DNA of 64,000 nt from JALHFZ01 sp963674625 (GCA_963674625.2 CAXXXO010000003.1:248001-312000), one strand, 5' to 3'. Shown: positions 1-7,948, numbered from the stretch's first letter. The notes: generated by a model not told the origin, from the sequence alone. Program-made: numbers and translations.

Positions 1-898
1 TCATTGGTGATGCTTCCATCAGCAGATGATTGAAGATCTCAAACCATATTAAATTCCGAAACGAACCGGCACCGAGGTAATGACACCATTCAAGAGAACC
101 TTGCTTTTCAATGAAAATATCTTGGTCTGCGATAAGCAATCCTATGGGCGTCAGTACCTGACGACCTGGCACAATTAAACCCATCGCAGCACCCATACTG
201 ACCAGGCTTTCAACTTGGCGATTTGCCAGACCGGTATTTTCCTGCAGGACTTTGCGATTAATCTTTTTTGCGTCACGATGTTCCCTGAGAAAATGAAGAA
301 TGCGAGCAAGTTGGTCAAATTCCAAAAGATATCCATTGCTAACTTGAAATTTACGCCGAGTGCTCTTTTGGGATTTATGATTATCCTTCGAGGCTTGTGA
401 CGAGCCAGGCAGCGCTATATTTACCTCTGCCATGTTAGGTACCAATGAAGAATCGGTACCCGTTCGCAGTTGATTATCCGCAACGGAGAGGTGTTTCGAC
501 TCCGCCGATGTTTTGATTTTTGTATCATTAGCTGGTTCATTGGGCAGGGTTTCAACCAATTTCTGTTGAGTAGCTTCTGCCGCCACTTTTGATGGGAAAG
601 GCATTTTTTCAGTAGAGATGCCTCCGGCACGAATGAACTCAACCACCTTAAACAAGGTGATTGACGATTGCCCTATGCCGTTCACCTTGCACAGATCATC
701 TTTTGATGCGGAAAGCACCTGGGAGAGACTGCCAAAGACTCGAATAAGTTCTTCAGCGAGCGGTTTGACATCCTTGCGCCCTATAGCAAAGGAGAGGAGC
801 AACTCCATCAATACTTCATCAGAACGTGACTCTGAATCACCCGCTAAGAAGCGGTCTCTGAGTCTTTGTCTGTGCCCTGCATTTCCTTTATCCGCCAT
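1..898 (-). CDS. RadC-like helix-hairpin-helix protein without a visible JAB domain (partial, runs off window)
   Basis: Reading the minus strand from the ATG at 898-896, the frame stays open to base 1, giving at least 299 residues; the 3' end is outside the window. Residues ~8-95 match the N-terminal UPF0758/RadC helix-hairpin-helix region: GHRQRLRDRF, then LLLSFAIGRKDVKPLAEEL, then VNGIGQSS. In ordinary RadC a JAB metalloprotease domain follows. Here I see instead a ~75-residue polar linker and a helical, winged-helix-like region (around QENTGLANRQVESL) ending in a Trp/His-rich stretch (LEWCHYLGAG, NLIWFEIFN). I do not recognise that second part with confidence; a DUF4007-type domain is a guess. 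The gene starts 4 nt after the stop of the excisionase-like gene, so the two are probably co-transcribed. A DNA-binding or defence-island role is inference from context only. Confidence 0.6.
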   Translation of the reverse strand, partial: MADKGNAGHRQRLRDRFLAGDSESRSDEVLMELLLSFAIGRKDVKPLAEELIRVFGSLSQVLSASKDDLCKVNGIGQSSITLFKVVEFIRAGGISTEKMPFPSKVAAEATQQKLVETLPNEPANDTKIKTSAESKHLSVADNQLRTGTDSSLVPNMAEVNIALPGSSQASKDNHKSQKSTRRKFQVSNGYLLEFDQLARILHFLREHRDAKKINRKVLQENTGLANRQVESLVSMGAAMGLIVPGRQVLTPIGLLIADQDIFIEKQGSLEWCHYLGAGSFRNLIWFEIFNHLLMEASPM

Positions 899-902
899 AA
901 TG

Positions 903-1112
903 CTATTTTTCAGTCCTGCCGGTCTGTTTTCTTTTGTCGTCGACACAACCACCACGCACCCATTCATCGACTTCCATCTTGTTAAACTTCCAGAGTCGAC
1001 CGATTTTGTATCCTGGAATTTTCCGTTCATTAATCCACTTATAGACCGTATCCCGCTTCACGCCGAGATAGGCCCCAATTTCATCTACGGACAGCCATCT
1101 GTCTTCAATCAT
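903..1112 (-). CDS. AlpA/excisionase-type helix-turn-helix protein
   Basis: This 69-residue protein has the compact MerR-like fold signature of the excisionase family: LSVDEIGAYLGVKRDTVYKW is the helix-turn-helix, and IPGYKIGRLWKFNKMEVDEW is the wing. Such proteins act as recombination directionality factors, or as small activators at the head of mobile elements and defence islands. The start ATG at 1112 has a GGGAG ribosome site 5 nt upstream. The downstream RadC-like gene begins 4 nt after its stop. A tyrosine-recombinase remnant lies 230 bp upstream on the same strand, which fits an old integration module. It could equally be a transcription factor for genes to the left of the window. Confidence 0.75.
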   Translation of the reverse strand: MIEDRWLSVDEIGAYLGVKRDTVYKWINERKIPGYKIGRLWKFNKMEVDEWVRGGCVDDKRKQTGRTEK

Positions 1113-1199
1113 CTTAACTCCCTGTACTCACCACCGTCTCAAAGAGCAACAAGGCCAAATATTTAAGGTTGAGGTGGGGTTTATATTTGTTTCATCCGG

Positions 1200-1214
1200 T
1201 TTAGTCGGACTAAA
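1200..1214. promoter_or_regulatory. Perfect inverted repeat, candidate operator
   Basis: TTTAGTC and GACTAAA flank a single central G. The site lies ~90 bp upstream of the excisionase-like gene. On the minus strand it is followed ~15 nt later by a TATAAA box, so a bound dimer could cover the -35 region. Its regulatory role is inference. Confidence 0.35.
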
Positions 1215-1341
1215 ACGACATCAAATTACTTGACAGAAAGCAAAAAGTCAAGGTCGCGTTTACTTTTTCCCTTTACAGGCAACTCTGCATATTGGGAAAA
1301 CCTTCATCGAAGGACCTCTATATCATCCCTATTTATCCATT

Positions 1342-1647
1342 TTATTTGTACAGATAATTCAGCTGCTTAACCGCGTTCATTTTCCTCTGCTGGTCGAGAT
1401 GGGCGTACACAATGGCCATTTCGATGGTGAAATGGCACATGAATTCTTTCACCCTGACGATATCCACGCTTCTCTTATCGAGCTGGCTGATGAAATCATG
1501 CCGCATGTCGCGACATCTGAAATTTTCGATTTTTGTCTTTTTGAGGAGTTTACTCCATGCGGAACGGCAGATATGTATCCTTCCGTCATCCGTTCTCCTC
1601 TTTTTGAATTTTGGGCTGGGAAAACCCCCGGACCATTTCGACTCAGG
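1342..1647 (-). pseudogene. Tyrosine recombinase (phage integrase) C-terminal remnant
   Basis: The minus-strand frame from 1647 to the TAA at 1344-1342 has no plausible start and is preceded by an in-frame TAG (1650-1648), but it reads clearly as the catalytic end of a tyrosine recombinase. It contains FPSPK, AWSKLLKKTKIENFR, the R-H box CRDMRHDFISQL (normally HDLRHTFAS), VKEFMCHFTIEM (normally VKELLGHKSI.M) and the nucleophile region VYAHL. The usual box-II His is replaced by Asp in RDMRH, and about two thirds of a normal ~350-residue protein is missing. Both facts point to decay. It lies between the excisionase-like gene and the phage-type block, and is a relic of the integrase of one of the elements here. 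Confidence 0.7.
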
Positions 1648-1959
1648 CTATAAACATAAATACCCCCTCGATGTTAGGGGATTATTTAGCCATTCTATTC
1701 ACAATAGTAACATACAAGCTCCTCCTTCCCTTCGCTCTCAAAATGAAAGGGAAAGCAATTTTTCCGACTTTCACGCAAGAATTGGCGCGTGTAGGCCTAC
1801 TGTAGCGGCTCGAACTCTCTGTCCGGGTTCAACTCTCTTTCAATGACCAGGGGGCAGGCAACGCCAAATCGTGGCTTATGGAACTTCCCGATTGGAAGGG
1901 TGTTTTATCCGTTGGAAGTGATGATAGGAGGATATCTCTTTATGTTAGTTTAACTACCA
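1648..1959. other. Non-coding, AT-rich stretch of accessory DNA
   Basis: I find no convincing gene on either strand. The only patterns noted are a short GTAGGCCTAC palindrome near 1791 and the general AT-richness shared with the flanking accessory genes. Confidence 0.4.
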
Positions 1960-1988
1960 TTAGTGCATGCTTTCGATAATGTTATAAT
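1960..1988 (+). promoter_or_regulatory. Candidate sigma-70 promoter for the orphan gene at 2088
   Basis: A TATAAT box at 1983-1988 is preceded, with a 17-nt spacer, by a weak TTAGTG -35 at 1960-1965. The strength of this call rests on the -10 box and its position ~100 bp upstream of the only rightward gene here. Confidence 0.4.
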
Positions 1989-2087
1989 AAAATGAAGCTC
2001 TTAGCAAAAGATATATTTTTCCTCTTGGTTTTTTCAGGGGTTAACCTTGAGAGAAAAAATTTTTGTGTTGAAGGAAGGGACTGTTAG

Positions 2088-2558
2088 ATGGGTGCAATAC
2101 GACACAAGATTGAATTGAAGCTCAACAGTACAGGCTTCACGGGAAGCGATGTTGACGAATTGATCCCGCCATTCATGACCGACAGAAAGACTCAAGTGGG
2201 GTTGACATGGTATCCTAGCGCAGAAGGGCCAGAGCGATTTGTGCTAATCATAACTATTTTTTCTGCTTTTGGTCTTGTCGGGAAAGTATTTCTTGAAGAG
2301 CTGTCGAAGGATCTTTTTTCATGGATCAAAGGTCAAATACAACCCCTATTGAAAAGAAAGAAATGCCCCTATGGCTTTATGCGTCTAAAATTTAACGATA
2401 TAGAAATAAATTTCAGTACTGATGGTGGCGAAGATTGGACAGCTCTGCTTGATTCGCTCCCCGCCATTCTTAGTAGCTTGGATTCATCCAAGGGTCACGA
2501 AATGATTATTGAAAAAGTGGGCGACGAATTCAAAGTTGCGCCTTTCCAAAAGAAATGA
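2088..2558 (+). CDS. Orphan protein of unknown function (156 aa)
   Basis: I do not recognise this family. The ATG at 2088 follows an AGGAAGGG ribosome site, and a TATAAT box lies upstream. The protein has an N-terminal polar part (~1-45), one hydrophobic segment (~48-66, VLIITIFSAFGLVGKVFL) that could be membrane-inserted or buried, a basic amphipathic stretch (LFSWIKGQIQPLLKRKK), and a C-terminal polar half. The DNA is more AT-rich than the core genome. It is the only rightward gene between two leftward blocks and sits where phage satellites and prophages often carry accessory ('moron') genes. A defence or toxin role would be a guess. Confidence 0.55.
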   Translation: MGAIRHKIELKLNSTGFTGSDVDELIPPFMTDRKTQVGLTWYPSAEGPERFVLIITIFSAFGLVGKVFLEELSKDLFSWIKGQIQPLLKRKKCPYGFMRLKFNDIEINFSTDGGEDWTALLDSLPAILSSLDSSKGHEMIIEKVGDEFKVAPFQKK

Positions 2559-2634
2559 AAATACAACAAGATAGTAGCTATTTTCCGTTTTTACCCGAAA
2601 AAATCTAATCTATAGGAAAACAATAGTTGTATTT
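2559..2634. repeat. Imperfect long inverted repeat downstream of the orphan gene
   Basis: AAATACAAC at 2559-2567 is complementary to GTTGTATTT at 2626-2634. Inside these arms CTATTTTCC (2578-2586) pairs imperfectly with GGAAAACAATAG (2615-2626). It may act as a terminator-like or element-boundary hairpin. No T-tract follows directly, so I do not call it a terminator. Confidence 0.35.
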
Positions 2635-2767
2635 AATGGCTTGTCCTGTAGTTTTATCGCCCATATCCACCCGCATCTCACCCTGATATAAAGAGCATCC
2701 ACCAGAAAGTTGACGCAGGGAGTATGGGCGTGCGGCTCACGATTTTAGCGCAAGATCAATTCCGCCC

Positions 2768-3238
2768 TCACTCTTCGCTCTCAGGCAAGGCAAGTTGCCG
2801 TGCCTCCCGGACCTCCTCAAGGATTAGTCGTCGGGCAATTCTGCGCCCCTCAATCATAGTAGCGTGGTTCACATCTAGCTGCCCGTCAAGAGAAAAACTG
2901 AGATTTCCTCGGAGAGGAAACAGTCCAACGTGCTTGCCCAACAACTCAAGAGCACGCACCCTCGCAGAGTGAGAGCTGCCTTCACCAGTAAATTCACCCT
3001 CCTCCTTCAGTCGGGCTAGAACATAGTCCGCATCTATCTGAACGCGCTCTCTCCGTTCCTCAAGGGCTTTCTGAATCGCCTCGGACACGTGACTTTTCCC
3101 TAGTAGTTGAGGCCCAATCCACTCCGCTGTTTTCGTGGAGTACCCAGCTCGCCGTGCCGCTGCTGATGAATTCAGATCGACCTGATATTCCTCGATAAAA
3201 CGTTTTTGTTTCGGTGTTAATTCTCGGTGCCCCTTCAT
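2768..3238 (-). CDS. Phage-type terminase small subunit
   Basis: The protein (156 aa from the chosen start) has the Terminase_2 pattern: LTPKQKRFIEEYQVDLNSSA, then AARRAGYS, then LLGKSHVSEAIQKALEER. Small terminases recognise packaging sites in phage DNA and recruit the large ATPase/nuclease. I chose the second of two close ATGs (3238) because GGGGG lies 7 nt before it; the other is at 3244. No large terminase, portal, capsid or tail gene lies in this block. TerS is the last gene of the leftward cluster. A lone TerS near a primase is typical of phage satellites, which redirect helper packaging, but a deleted prophage would look the same. Confidence 0.8.
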   Translation of the reverse strand: MKGHRELTPKQKRFIEEYQVDLNSSAAARRAGYSTKTAEWIGPQLLGKSHVSEAIQKALEERRERVQIDADYVLARLKEEGEFTGEGSSHSARVRALELLGKHVGLFPLRGNLSFSLDGQLDVNHATMIEGRRIARRLILEEVREARQLALPESEE

Positions 3239-3389
3239 TTTCATACCCCCATTCTCATGGCTGTCCCTAAACTCTCCAATTCTCGATCTAAACAATGATT
3301 ACTCACATTCTTATGTCCTCAAGGCACATTCGAATCCTCTGCCTAAAAAGCGCCCTGTGGTGGAGAGCGGCCTCGGTATCGTTCCATTC

Positions 3390-3842
3390 CTACTCCTGCC
3401 TACTCCGCCGCCATGCCTTGATTGCTGCGGTTTCGTCCATGCTCCACTCCGTGATCACTCCACACGTTGGACACACCACCCGGCTGCGCTTTCCCTGCCG
3501 GTATAGGAGTGCCTGCCGCCCGCAGGCGCATGACTCCACTTCGAGGACCACGGCCGTTATAGGAGCAACGCTATCTGGCAATGCTTCCTTGTCTTTGGCC
3601 ATCAAAGTTTTAGGGCTTGAAATGCCAACCGCTCGGAGACGTTCTACCCTCGCCTGGCGATCCGTTTCGGCAGAAGGGGTCTTGTGCTGAAGGAGGCTCG
3701 CCGCCATAGAGGGGTATTTCTCCACCGCCTCCCTGGCCATCCGCACTACCTCCACCGATCCGCTGAAGTGGAGGTCACCACCTACCAGAATTACAGCGCC
3801 GCCCATACTGGAAAGAGTGCCGAGGAATTTCTCAGCGTTCAT
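3390..3842 (-). CDS. Hypothetical phage-type protein with C-terminal zinc-ribbon-like motif
   Basis: The start ATG at 3842 is chosen because GGAGG lies 9 nt upstream; the frame could be extended but without a ribosome site. The protein (150 aa) begins with a hydrophobic stretch (GGAVILVGGDLHFSG) and ends with paired cysteines (CACG ... CPTCG) followed by MDETAAIKAW, a layout like the Lar/restriction-alleviation-type zinc ribbons of phages (Cys pair, Cys pair, then ..A...W). The start overlaps the end of the upstream gene by 11 nt, so the two are translationally coupled. Function unknown; a small Zn-binding regulator is inference. Confidence 0.55.
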   Translation of the reverse strand: MNAEKFLGTLSSMGGAVILVGGDLHFSGSVEVVRMAREAVEKYPSMAASLLQHKTPSAETDRQARVERLRAVGISSPKTLMAKDKEALPDSVAPITAVVLEVESCACGRQALLYRQGKRSRVVCPTCGVITEWSMDETAAIKAWRRSRQE

Positions 3843-4179
3843 CGTCGGGTTCCTCCATGAGTTCAAGGAAGGGATTTTTCCCTTCTGGGATGGACGGGGC
3901 CTCCGACTCATCAGCCGGGAACAATAGGCTATCCTGGCCCGGGTTGGAAAGCTCCTGCCTCAAGTAATCAGCGTATGCAATGCGGACCAAACATTTATAC
4001 CAATGTGCCGAGTCACCCATAATAGGATCGTCCCGTTCCTCAGCTTCAGCCTTGAGTTTCGCCTCCAGCCCAGGAACCGAGGCCGCCCAGGCTTGAGCGT
4101 CGGATAGATTGACGTCCTTCATGCCAATGTACCGCTTTCCTGAGGGAGCAGACAGCCGGGGAACCTTATGATTGGACAT
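3832..4179 (-). CDS. Hypothetical phage-type protein (115 aa)
   Basis: An unrecognised acidic, helical protein. It starts at 4179, inside the last 14 nt of the helicase gene, and its stop overlaps the next gene, so it is part of a tightly packed replication/packaging operon. No catalytic motif, membrane segment or cysteine motif is visible. The middle part (YKCLVRIAYADYLRQEL) is helical. Its place between helicase and TerS suggests a replication or packaging accessory role, but this is only positional. Confidence 0.55.
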   Translation of the reverse strand: MSNHKVPRLSAPSGKRYIGMKDVNLSDAQAWAASVPGLEAKLKAEAEERDDPIMGDSAHWYKCLVRIAYADYLRQELSNPGQDSLLFPADESEAPSIPEGKNPFLELMEEPDDER

Positions 4180-6013
4180 CAGTAACCACAGTGGGGTGAG
4201 ATACCGTCACATTATCGTCACTATATCGACACTCCACAAGTCCTTCTAATTGCTGCTTTTGTGACGAAGGTGACGATAGTGATGATGTTTTCCTACTGTC
4301 GCATGGGTTTTCTTCTTTCAAAAACTTCGGATTTGAATCCGAGGTATCCGGGGTATCCGAACTTTTTTTGAGGCCACGCACAGAGGAAATGCCCTTTTTA
4401 TCGTCACTATCATCACTATCGTCACTTTCGCAGTATTCATCAACTTTTATAGGGTGACGAACCTGTGATGCTAGTGCTATAATTCGACATTCTAACGCGC
4501 TAAAGTCCTGTGGTTTTGTCTCCGGTACCATCGCCAAAGTTACCCGCTGTCCGGAGTTGCTTCTTCTTTTTTCCACCTGTACGCCCTTGGCCCTTAAAAA
4601 CGGCTTCACCTCCATAATTTTGCGTGATAGGGTGTTCGGCGTCCCTGGAAGGAAACGGATTTCCTCCGGCGTCCGTCCCTGGTAAACGAGCGACAGGAGT
4701 TCTTTCAAACTCCCTTCCCATCCTCCATTTGCTGAGAGTTCAAGAAGCGTCGAAGCTACCGCGTCATCGGCAATGGCTTCGTCCTTTTTCATAGCCTCCA
4801 TCTTCGACAGGACCGCCGAGAAGGTTCCTTCAGGCCATGGAAGCCCGCCGCCCTTTTCTGCTTGCAGTGTGAATTCCGCAGCATCAGCCATCCGTGGAGG
4901 GTTCGCCGGGAAATAGTCCTTATGCCTGAGGGCACAGGAGACTGCCGTCAGGAGTGCGCCGAGGAGGTGGGGACGCATCTTCTCGAAGGCCCTCCACAGG
5001 TCTTTCTCCGTCCTCCTCTTCTCCGGCGGAATATGGGGAAGCCTGATGAAATAGCTGCGGTCCGTGAGATCCATCTTCGTGACCGGAACTGTGATTCCGT
5101 TTAGGATCACCGGACGCGCCGCCGAGGTTGTGAATTCATCATTGTCGGTATACAGCTTCCTCTTCGAGTAGCCTGCACCTGTGGCCACCCGGCACAGGTG
5201 GTCCGAGTCTTCAGGCGTCAGCCTCGTCAAGTTGTCGTACCCCAGAATCCAATGAGTGGCGGCAGCTGCGAATATGGCGTCAACATCTTTAAACGGTGCT
5301 AACTTCGGGGAAACGTCATCGTCGATGATCTTCTTCAGGACTGTGGTCAGGAAGGATTTTCCACTCCCCGCTTCGGCGGACAATACCAGTAGAGGGAAAG
5401 GCCCTTCAGGGTTACAAGCGGCCACAAGCCACCCGCACAAGATGACGAAGTCTTCATCAGACAGTTGGACTATTTCCCGAAGCTGAGTCAGGCAACCTCC
5501 CGGCAAGGGTTCGAGGAGAGGCTTCATAGAGCTGGTCCGAATGAACCAGGCCGGTGAATTTTCCACCACCCGCCAACCGTTCTCGTCGATTTCTACGGAC
5601 CGGTATTCATCGTCACACAGGTCCAGGTAAATCTTTTCGTTGACCCTGGCCCAGCGGACGAAAGTCTTCCGTTTCGGACGCTCCCAAGCAAGCGCTTCCA
5701 TGAGCAACAGAGCGGAGTAAAAGTCTCCGGGGTTCGCCTCCTTTTTCCGTGCAAGGTAAAATTTCCTTGTGATCCAGGCCTTAAATTCTTCGGACCGAAG
5801 GCCTGCTATCTTGTAATGCCCCTGCATCAGGAACCTCGCGTACACCGCCCCCGTGTCCAACCCCCGGAAGGGGATAACGCCCAGGTCATCGATGCACATC
5901 TTGAAAATGATGACCGCGCCGGTGTCCTTGGGTTCCTTCTTTGGCTGCACCAGTTCCAGCTCCGGTTCCGTCAGCGCCTCTATTGCATCAAGGGAAAGAT
6001 CTTCAATCTTCAT
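4166..6013 (-). CDS. Phage/satellite-type replicative helicase-like ATPase
   Basis: This 615-residue protein carries a P-loop (LSAEAGSGKSFL, ~residue 210) and downstream motifs of the phage-type superfamily-3/DUF927-like helicases found with primases: ATHWILGYDNLTRL (Walker-B-like region) and the arginine-rich TDRSYFIRLPHI. The first ~190 residues are a mixed domain that probably contacts the primase or DNA. The C-terminal ~110 residues are low-complexity Ser/Asp-rich (DDSDDSDD). It overlaps the upstream primase by 4 nt (ATGA) and the downstream small gene by 14 nt. Together with the primase it probably forms a primase-helicase replication module split over two genes. I am confident of the ATPase, less so of the exact helicase family. 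Confidence 0.75.
   Translation of the reverse strand: MKIEDLSLDAIEALTEPELELVQPKKEPKDTGAVIIFKMCIDDLGVIPFRGLDTGAVYARFLMQGHYKIAGLRSEEFKAWITRKFYLARKKEANPGDFYSALLLMEALAWERPKRKTFVRWARVNEKIYLDLCDDEYRSVEIDENGWRVVENSPAWFIRTSSMKPLLEPLPGGCLTQLREIVQLSDEDFVILCGWLVAACNPEGPFPLLVLSAEAGSGKSFLTTVLKKIIDDDVSPKLAPFKDVDAIFAAAATHWILGYDNLTRLTPEDSDHLCRVATGAGYSKRKLYTDNDEFTTSAARPVILNGITVPVTKMDLTDRSYFIRLPHIPPEKRRTEKDLWRAFEKMRPHLLGALLTAVSCALRHKDYFPANPPRMADAAEFTLQAEKGGGLPWPEGTFSAVLSKMEAMKKDEAIADDAVASTLLELSANGGWEGSLKELLSLVYQGRTPEEIRFLPGTPNTLSRKIMEVKPFLRAKGVQVEKRRSNSGQRVTLAMVPETKPQDFSALECRIIALASQVRHPIKVDEYCESDDSDDSDDKKGISSVRGLKKSSDTPDTSDSNPKFLKEENPCDSRKTSSLSSPSSQKQQLEGLVECRYSDDNVTVSHPTVVTDVQS
4204..4460. repeat. Cluster of ATCGTCAC-type octamers (iteron-like), candidate replication origin
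   Basis: Copies or near-copies of ATCGTCAC, or its complement GTGACGAT, lie at about 4204, 4214, 4225, 4261, 4270, 4280, 4400, 4409, 4418 and 4453, in both orientations. They fall in the 3' end of the helicase gene. Some arise from Asp/Ser codon runs, but others occur in different codon phases (encoding Ser-Ser-Leu-Ser, or Asp-Asn-Val-Thr), so protein repeats alone do not explain them. The link to replication is inferred from the neighbouring primase/helicase. Confidence 0.35.
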
Positions 6014-7107
6014 AGAGAATCACCCCTCCCCTGAAGGAATTCAAAACAGCGGCGTCGATAGTCGGCACGGTTCCATTTTTCCCGGTACAGTCCGCTTTTC
6101 TCAAAGAGGATCGATGCCCGGTCTCTGTCTCCCCCTGTCCAGTAAAGTAGGATCGCGAGGAGAGCAACGTCAGCTTCGCTTTGGGATGGATAGCCCGTTG
6201 TATCTCCGGACCACAGTCGGGAAAATTTTTCCCCGTTCTTAGCCGCCTTCGCCTTCAGGACAAGCTCTTCATTCGAGTAGTAGCTTTTCTTTGGGAGCGG
6301 CTGCTGCACCTGTGGTTTCTTTTCGGGTGATACGAGTCTGACTAGGCGTTCCAGAACGGACTGATTCGCCCTGAGGTTTTCGTATCCCTCCAGAACATGG
6401 CCGGTCATGGTGAAGTATCGTTTATGGGGATAAATTTCTATGTCCGGCTTTTTAATGCCATTATCCAGTTTGCCACCAACGATGATATGGAGGCCTTTCC
6501 CGGATACGCTGCGTTCCGCGTAGGAGTTCAGTACCCTTGTGATTTCTGCGGCCTGCGGATTGATGATTTCCTGATCATTGAAACAACGGTCAAGATCCAC
6601 GCCTACAAGCCCGCCTTCAGGAGCAAAGACAAGTCCTATCCCATCACTGCGACCGGCGTTATATTCAGCCATCACATCATCAAAGGAAGCCCAATCCTCT
6701 GGATTAGTCGAGGAAGCTCTTTTTCCCGCGAGAGTATAGGGAACCTTGGATACTTTCCCGGCTTTCATCACTCCCCGCCAGAGCACCCATTGATGAATCT
6801 CCTTCAATTCGCCTGGTATGTTCTCCGGGACCACAGAGAGATACTTTGTCTCCCGCCGCGGCCTGTCCGTAGGTAAAGAGTATTCTGCCACCAAAGAGCC
6901 TTCTTCGCCTGCGGGGACCATAGTTGTGATTACGTTCCAGCCCTCGCGCCGGAGTTCGTCCACTCTGGAGGCCAGGCGCATAATGGAATACTGCGCCTCC
7001 GCCTCTTTCTGCGTGATTGTCTTTCCTGCCTGGAGGTGAGCGAGTACGTTAAGTTTTTGAGTCTGGAAATGCTCCCGGTCTTCTGTTGATGGAGTGAGGA
7101 AGGTCAT
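6010..7107 (-). CDS. Archaeo-eukaryotic-type primase (phage/satellite primase)
   Basis: The protein (365 aa) shows the AEP primase signature: HQWVLWRG, GIGLVFAPEGGLVGVDLDRC (the hDhD metal-binding pair) and SVSGKGLHIIV (the s-x-H motif). The C-terminal region (DVALLAILLYWTGGDRDRAS ... GLYREKWNR) matches the helix-bundle domain seen in NrS-1-type primase-polymerases. An N-terminal helix-turn-helix (~residues 10-60, KTITQKEAEAQYSIMRLASR) could bind the origin. I chose the ATG at 7107 because GGGAGGT lies 7 nt upstream. The frame is open further but would overlap the previous gene. The ATG overlaps the upstream stop (ATGA). It synthesises primers, and possibly DNA, for element replication together with the helicase. 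Confidence 0.85.
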   Translation of the reverse strand: MTFLTPSTEDREHFQTQKLNVLAHLQAGKTITQKEAEAQYSIMRLASRVDELRREGWNVITTMVPAGEEGSLVAEYSLPTDRPRRETKYLSVVPENIPGELKEIHQWVLWRGVMKAGKVSKVPYTLAGKRASSTNPEDWASFDDVMAEYNAGRSDGIGLVFAPEGGLVGVDLDRCFNDQEIINPQAAEITRVLNSYAERSVSGKGLHIIVGGKLDNGIKKPDIEIYPHKRYFTMTGHVLEGYENLRANQSVLERLVRLVSPEKKPQVQQPLPKKSYYSNEELVLKAKAAKNGEKFSRLWSGDTTGYPSQSEADVALLAILLYWTGGDRDRASILFEKSGLYREKWNRADYRRRCFEFLQGRGDSL

Positions 7108-7892
7108 GCCGCCCACCTCCCGGCCATGGACCATCGGCTCGGGGGGGAAACCCACGAGGAGGCGAAGCTATTCAGCTTTTGATTAAAGGGGAAAGAGTGA
7201 GGGGGTGGTACGGTTAAAGATGGCCTAGGTGGATCTCCTTGGTCAGGATCTCCATCACCGCTATCGTCTCCGCTTTTGGCTGCGCTGCGGACCGGGGAGC
7301 GGCGGGGAGAGCGGGAGCAAGTGCGGTTCGTATGTGAAATCCTCACCGGTAGGTTAAATCTTTTTCCCGAATACCTTCTATTTATCATGTGCTGAAAAAC
7401 CCTTTGAGTTGACAGGATTTTTTCGTGTTCCATATCATTCAATATGGAAATTTCGTCTACTATTTCAAAGACCCTGTTTTTGTAGAGTTCGCTTTTTGTC
7501 CGAGAAACAAACCCTTTAGCCCTGAAGTAAGCCTCACCAAATATACGCCACAGATTGTTACTATTACCTCTGCGCCCTTCACTACGCGTTCTTGATTTCT
7601 CCCGTCTCCGCTCCCACTTGAGTATCGCCTCGATATTTTTCTCCGACAATTCGGGGAAACAGGAAGCAATCGTAGACGCAAGGGGATATTTTACTTCTGA
7701 CTGCGGGCGTTCTCTGAAGTCGTCTCCTTCCTTTTCAGCCCGTTCTAATGCAATTTTCCGAGCTTCATAGAAGTCTCCCTCGTCTCGGACAATGCTCCAA
7801 ATCAGATGATCCAGCTGCTCTATGTAAGTCATATTCTCTCTCGCTGCCTGCATCGCTTCAGCTTCGGTCATGGTATAATTCTTACAGTCCAC
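7104..7892 (-). CDS. Hypothetical protein upstream of primase (262 aa)
   Basis: The family is not recognised. A GTG start at 7892 has AGGTGG ~9 nt upstream. The N-terminal ~115 residues are charged and helical (MTYIEQLDHLIWSIVRDEGD, FPELSEKNIEAILKWERRRE). The C-terminal ~90 residues are Ser/Pro/Arg-rich and probably disordered. The stop codon overlaps the primase ATG, so it is translated as one unit with the replication genes. Position right after the Xre regulator suggests an early regulatory or replication-accessory protein, which is inference. Confidence 0.5.
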   Translation of the reverse strand: MDCKNYTMTEAEAMQAARENMTYIEQLDHLIWSIVRDEGDFYEARKIALERAEKEGDDFRERPQSEVKYPLASTIASCFPELSEKNIEAILKWERRREKSRTRSEGRRGNSNNLWRIFGEAYFRAKGFVSRTKSELYKNRVFEIVDEISILNDMEHEKILSTQRVFQHMINRRYSGKRFNLPVRISHTNRTCSRSPRRSPVRSAAKSGDDSGDGDPDQGDPPRPSLTVPPPHSFPFNQKLNSFASSWVSPPSRWSMAGRWAA

Positions 7893-7948
7893 CTATGCAT
7901 TCCACCTTTCTTGCCGCCTCGTCCAGGCGGCTTTTTTCTTGCCGGTCA

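Noticed and set aside
618..1166. Rightward 182-aa frame
   Set aside because: It is the antisense of the RadC-like and excisionase-like genes and has no family pattern; the minus-strand reading is clearly the real one.
1399..1653. Rightward 84-aa frame
   Set aside because: It overlaps the minus-strand integrase remnant, whose catalytic boxes are recognisable, so it is a shadow.
4398..4430. Possible CRISPR repeats
   Set aside because: The repeated unit is only about eight bases without regular unique spacers; it is better explained as iterons or Ser/Asp codon runs.
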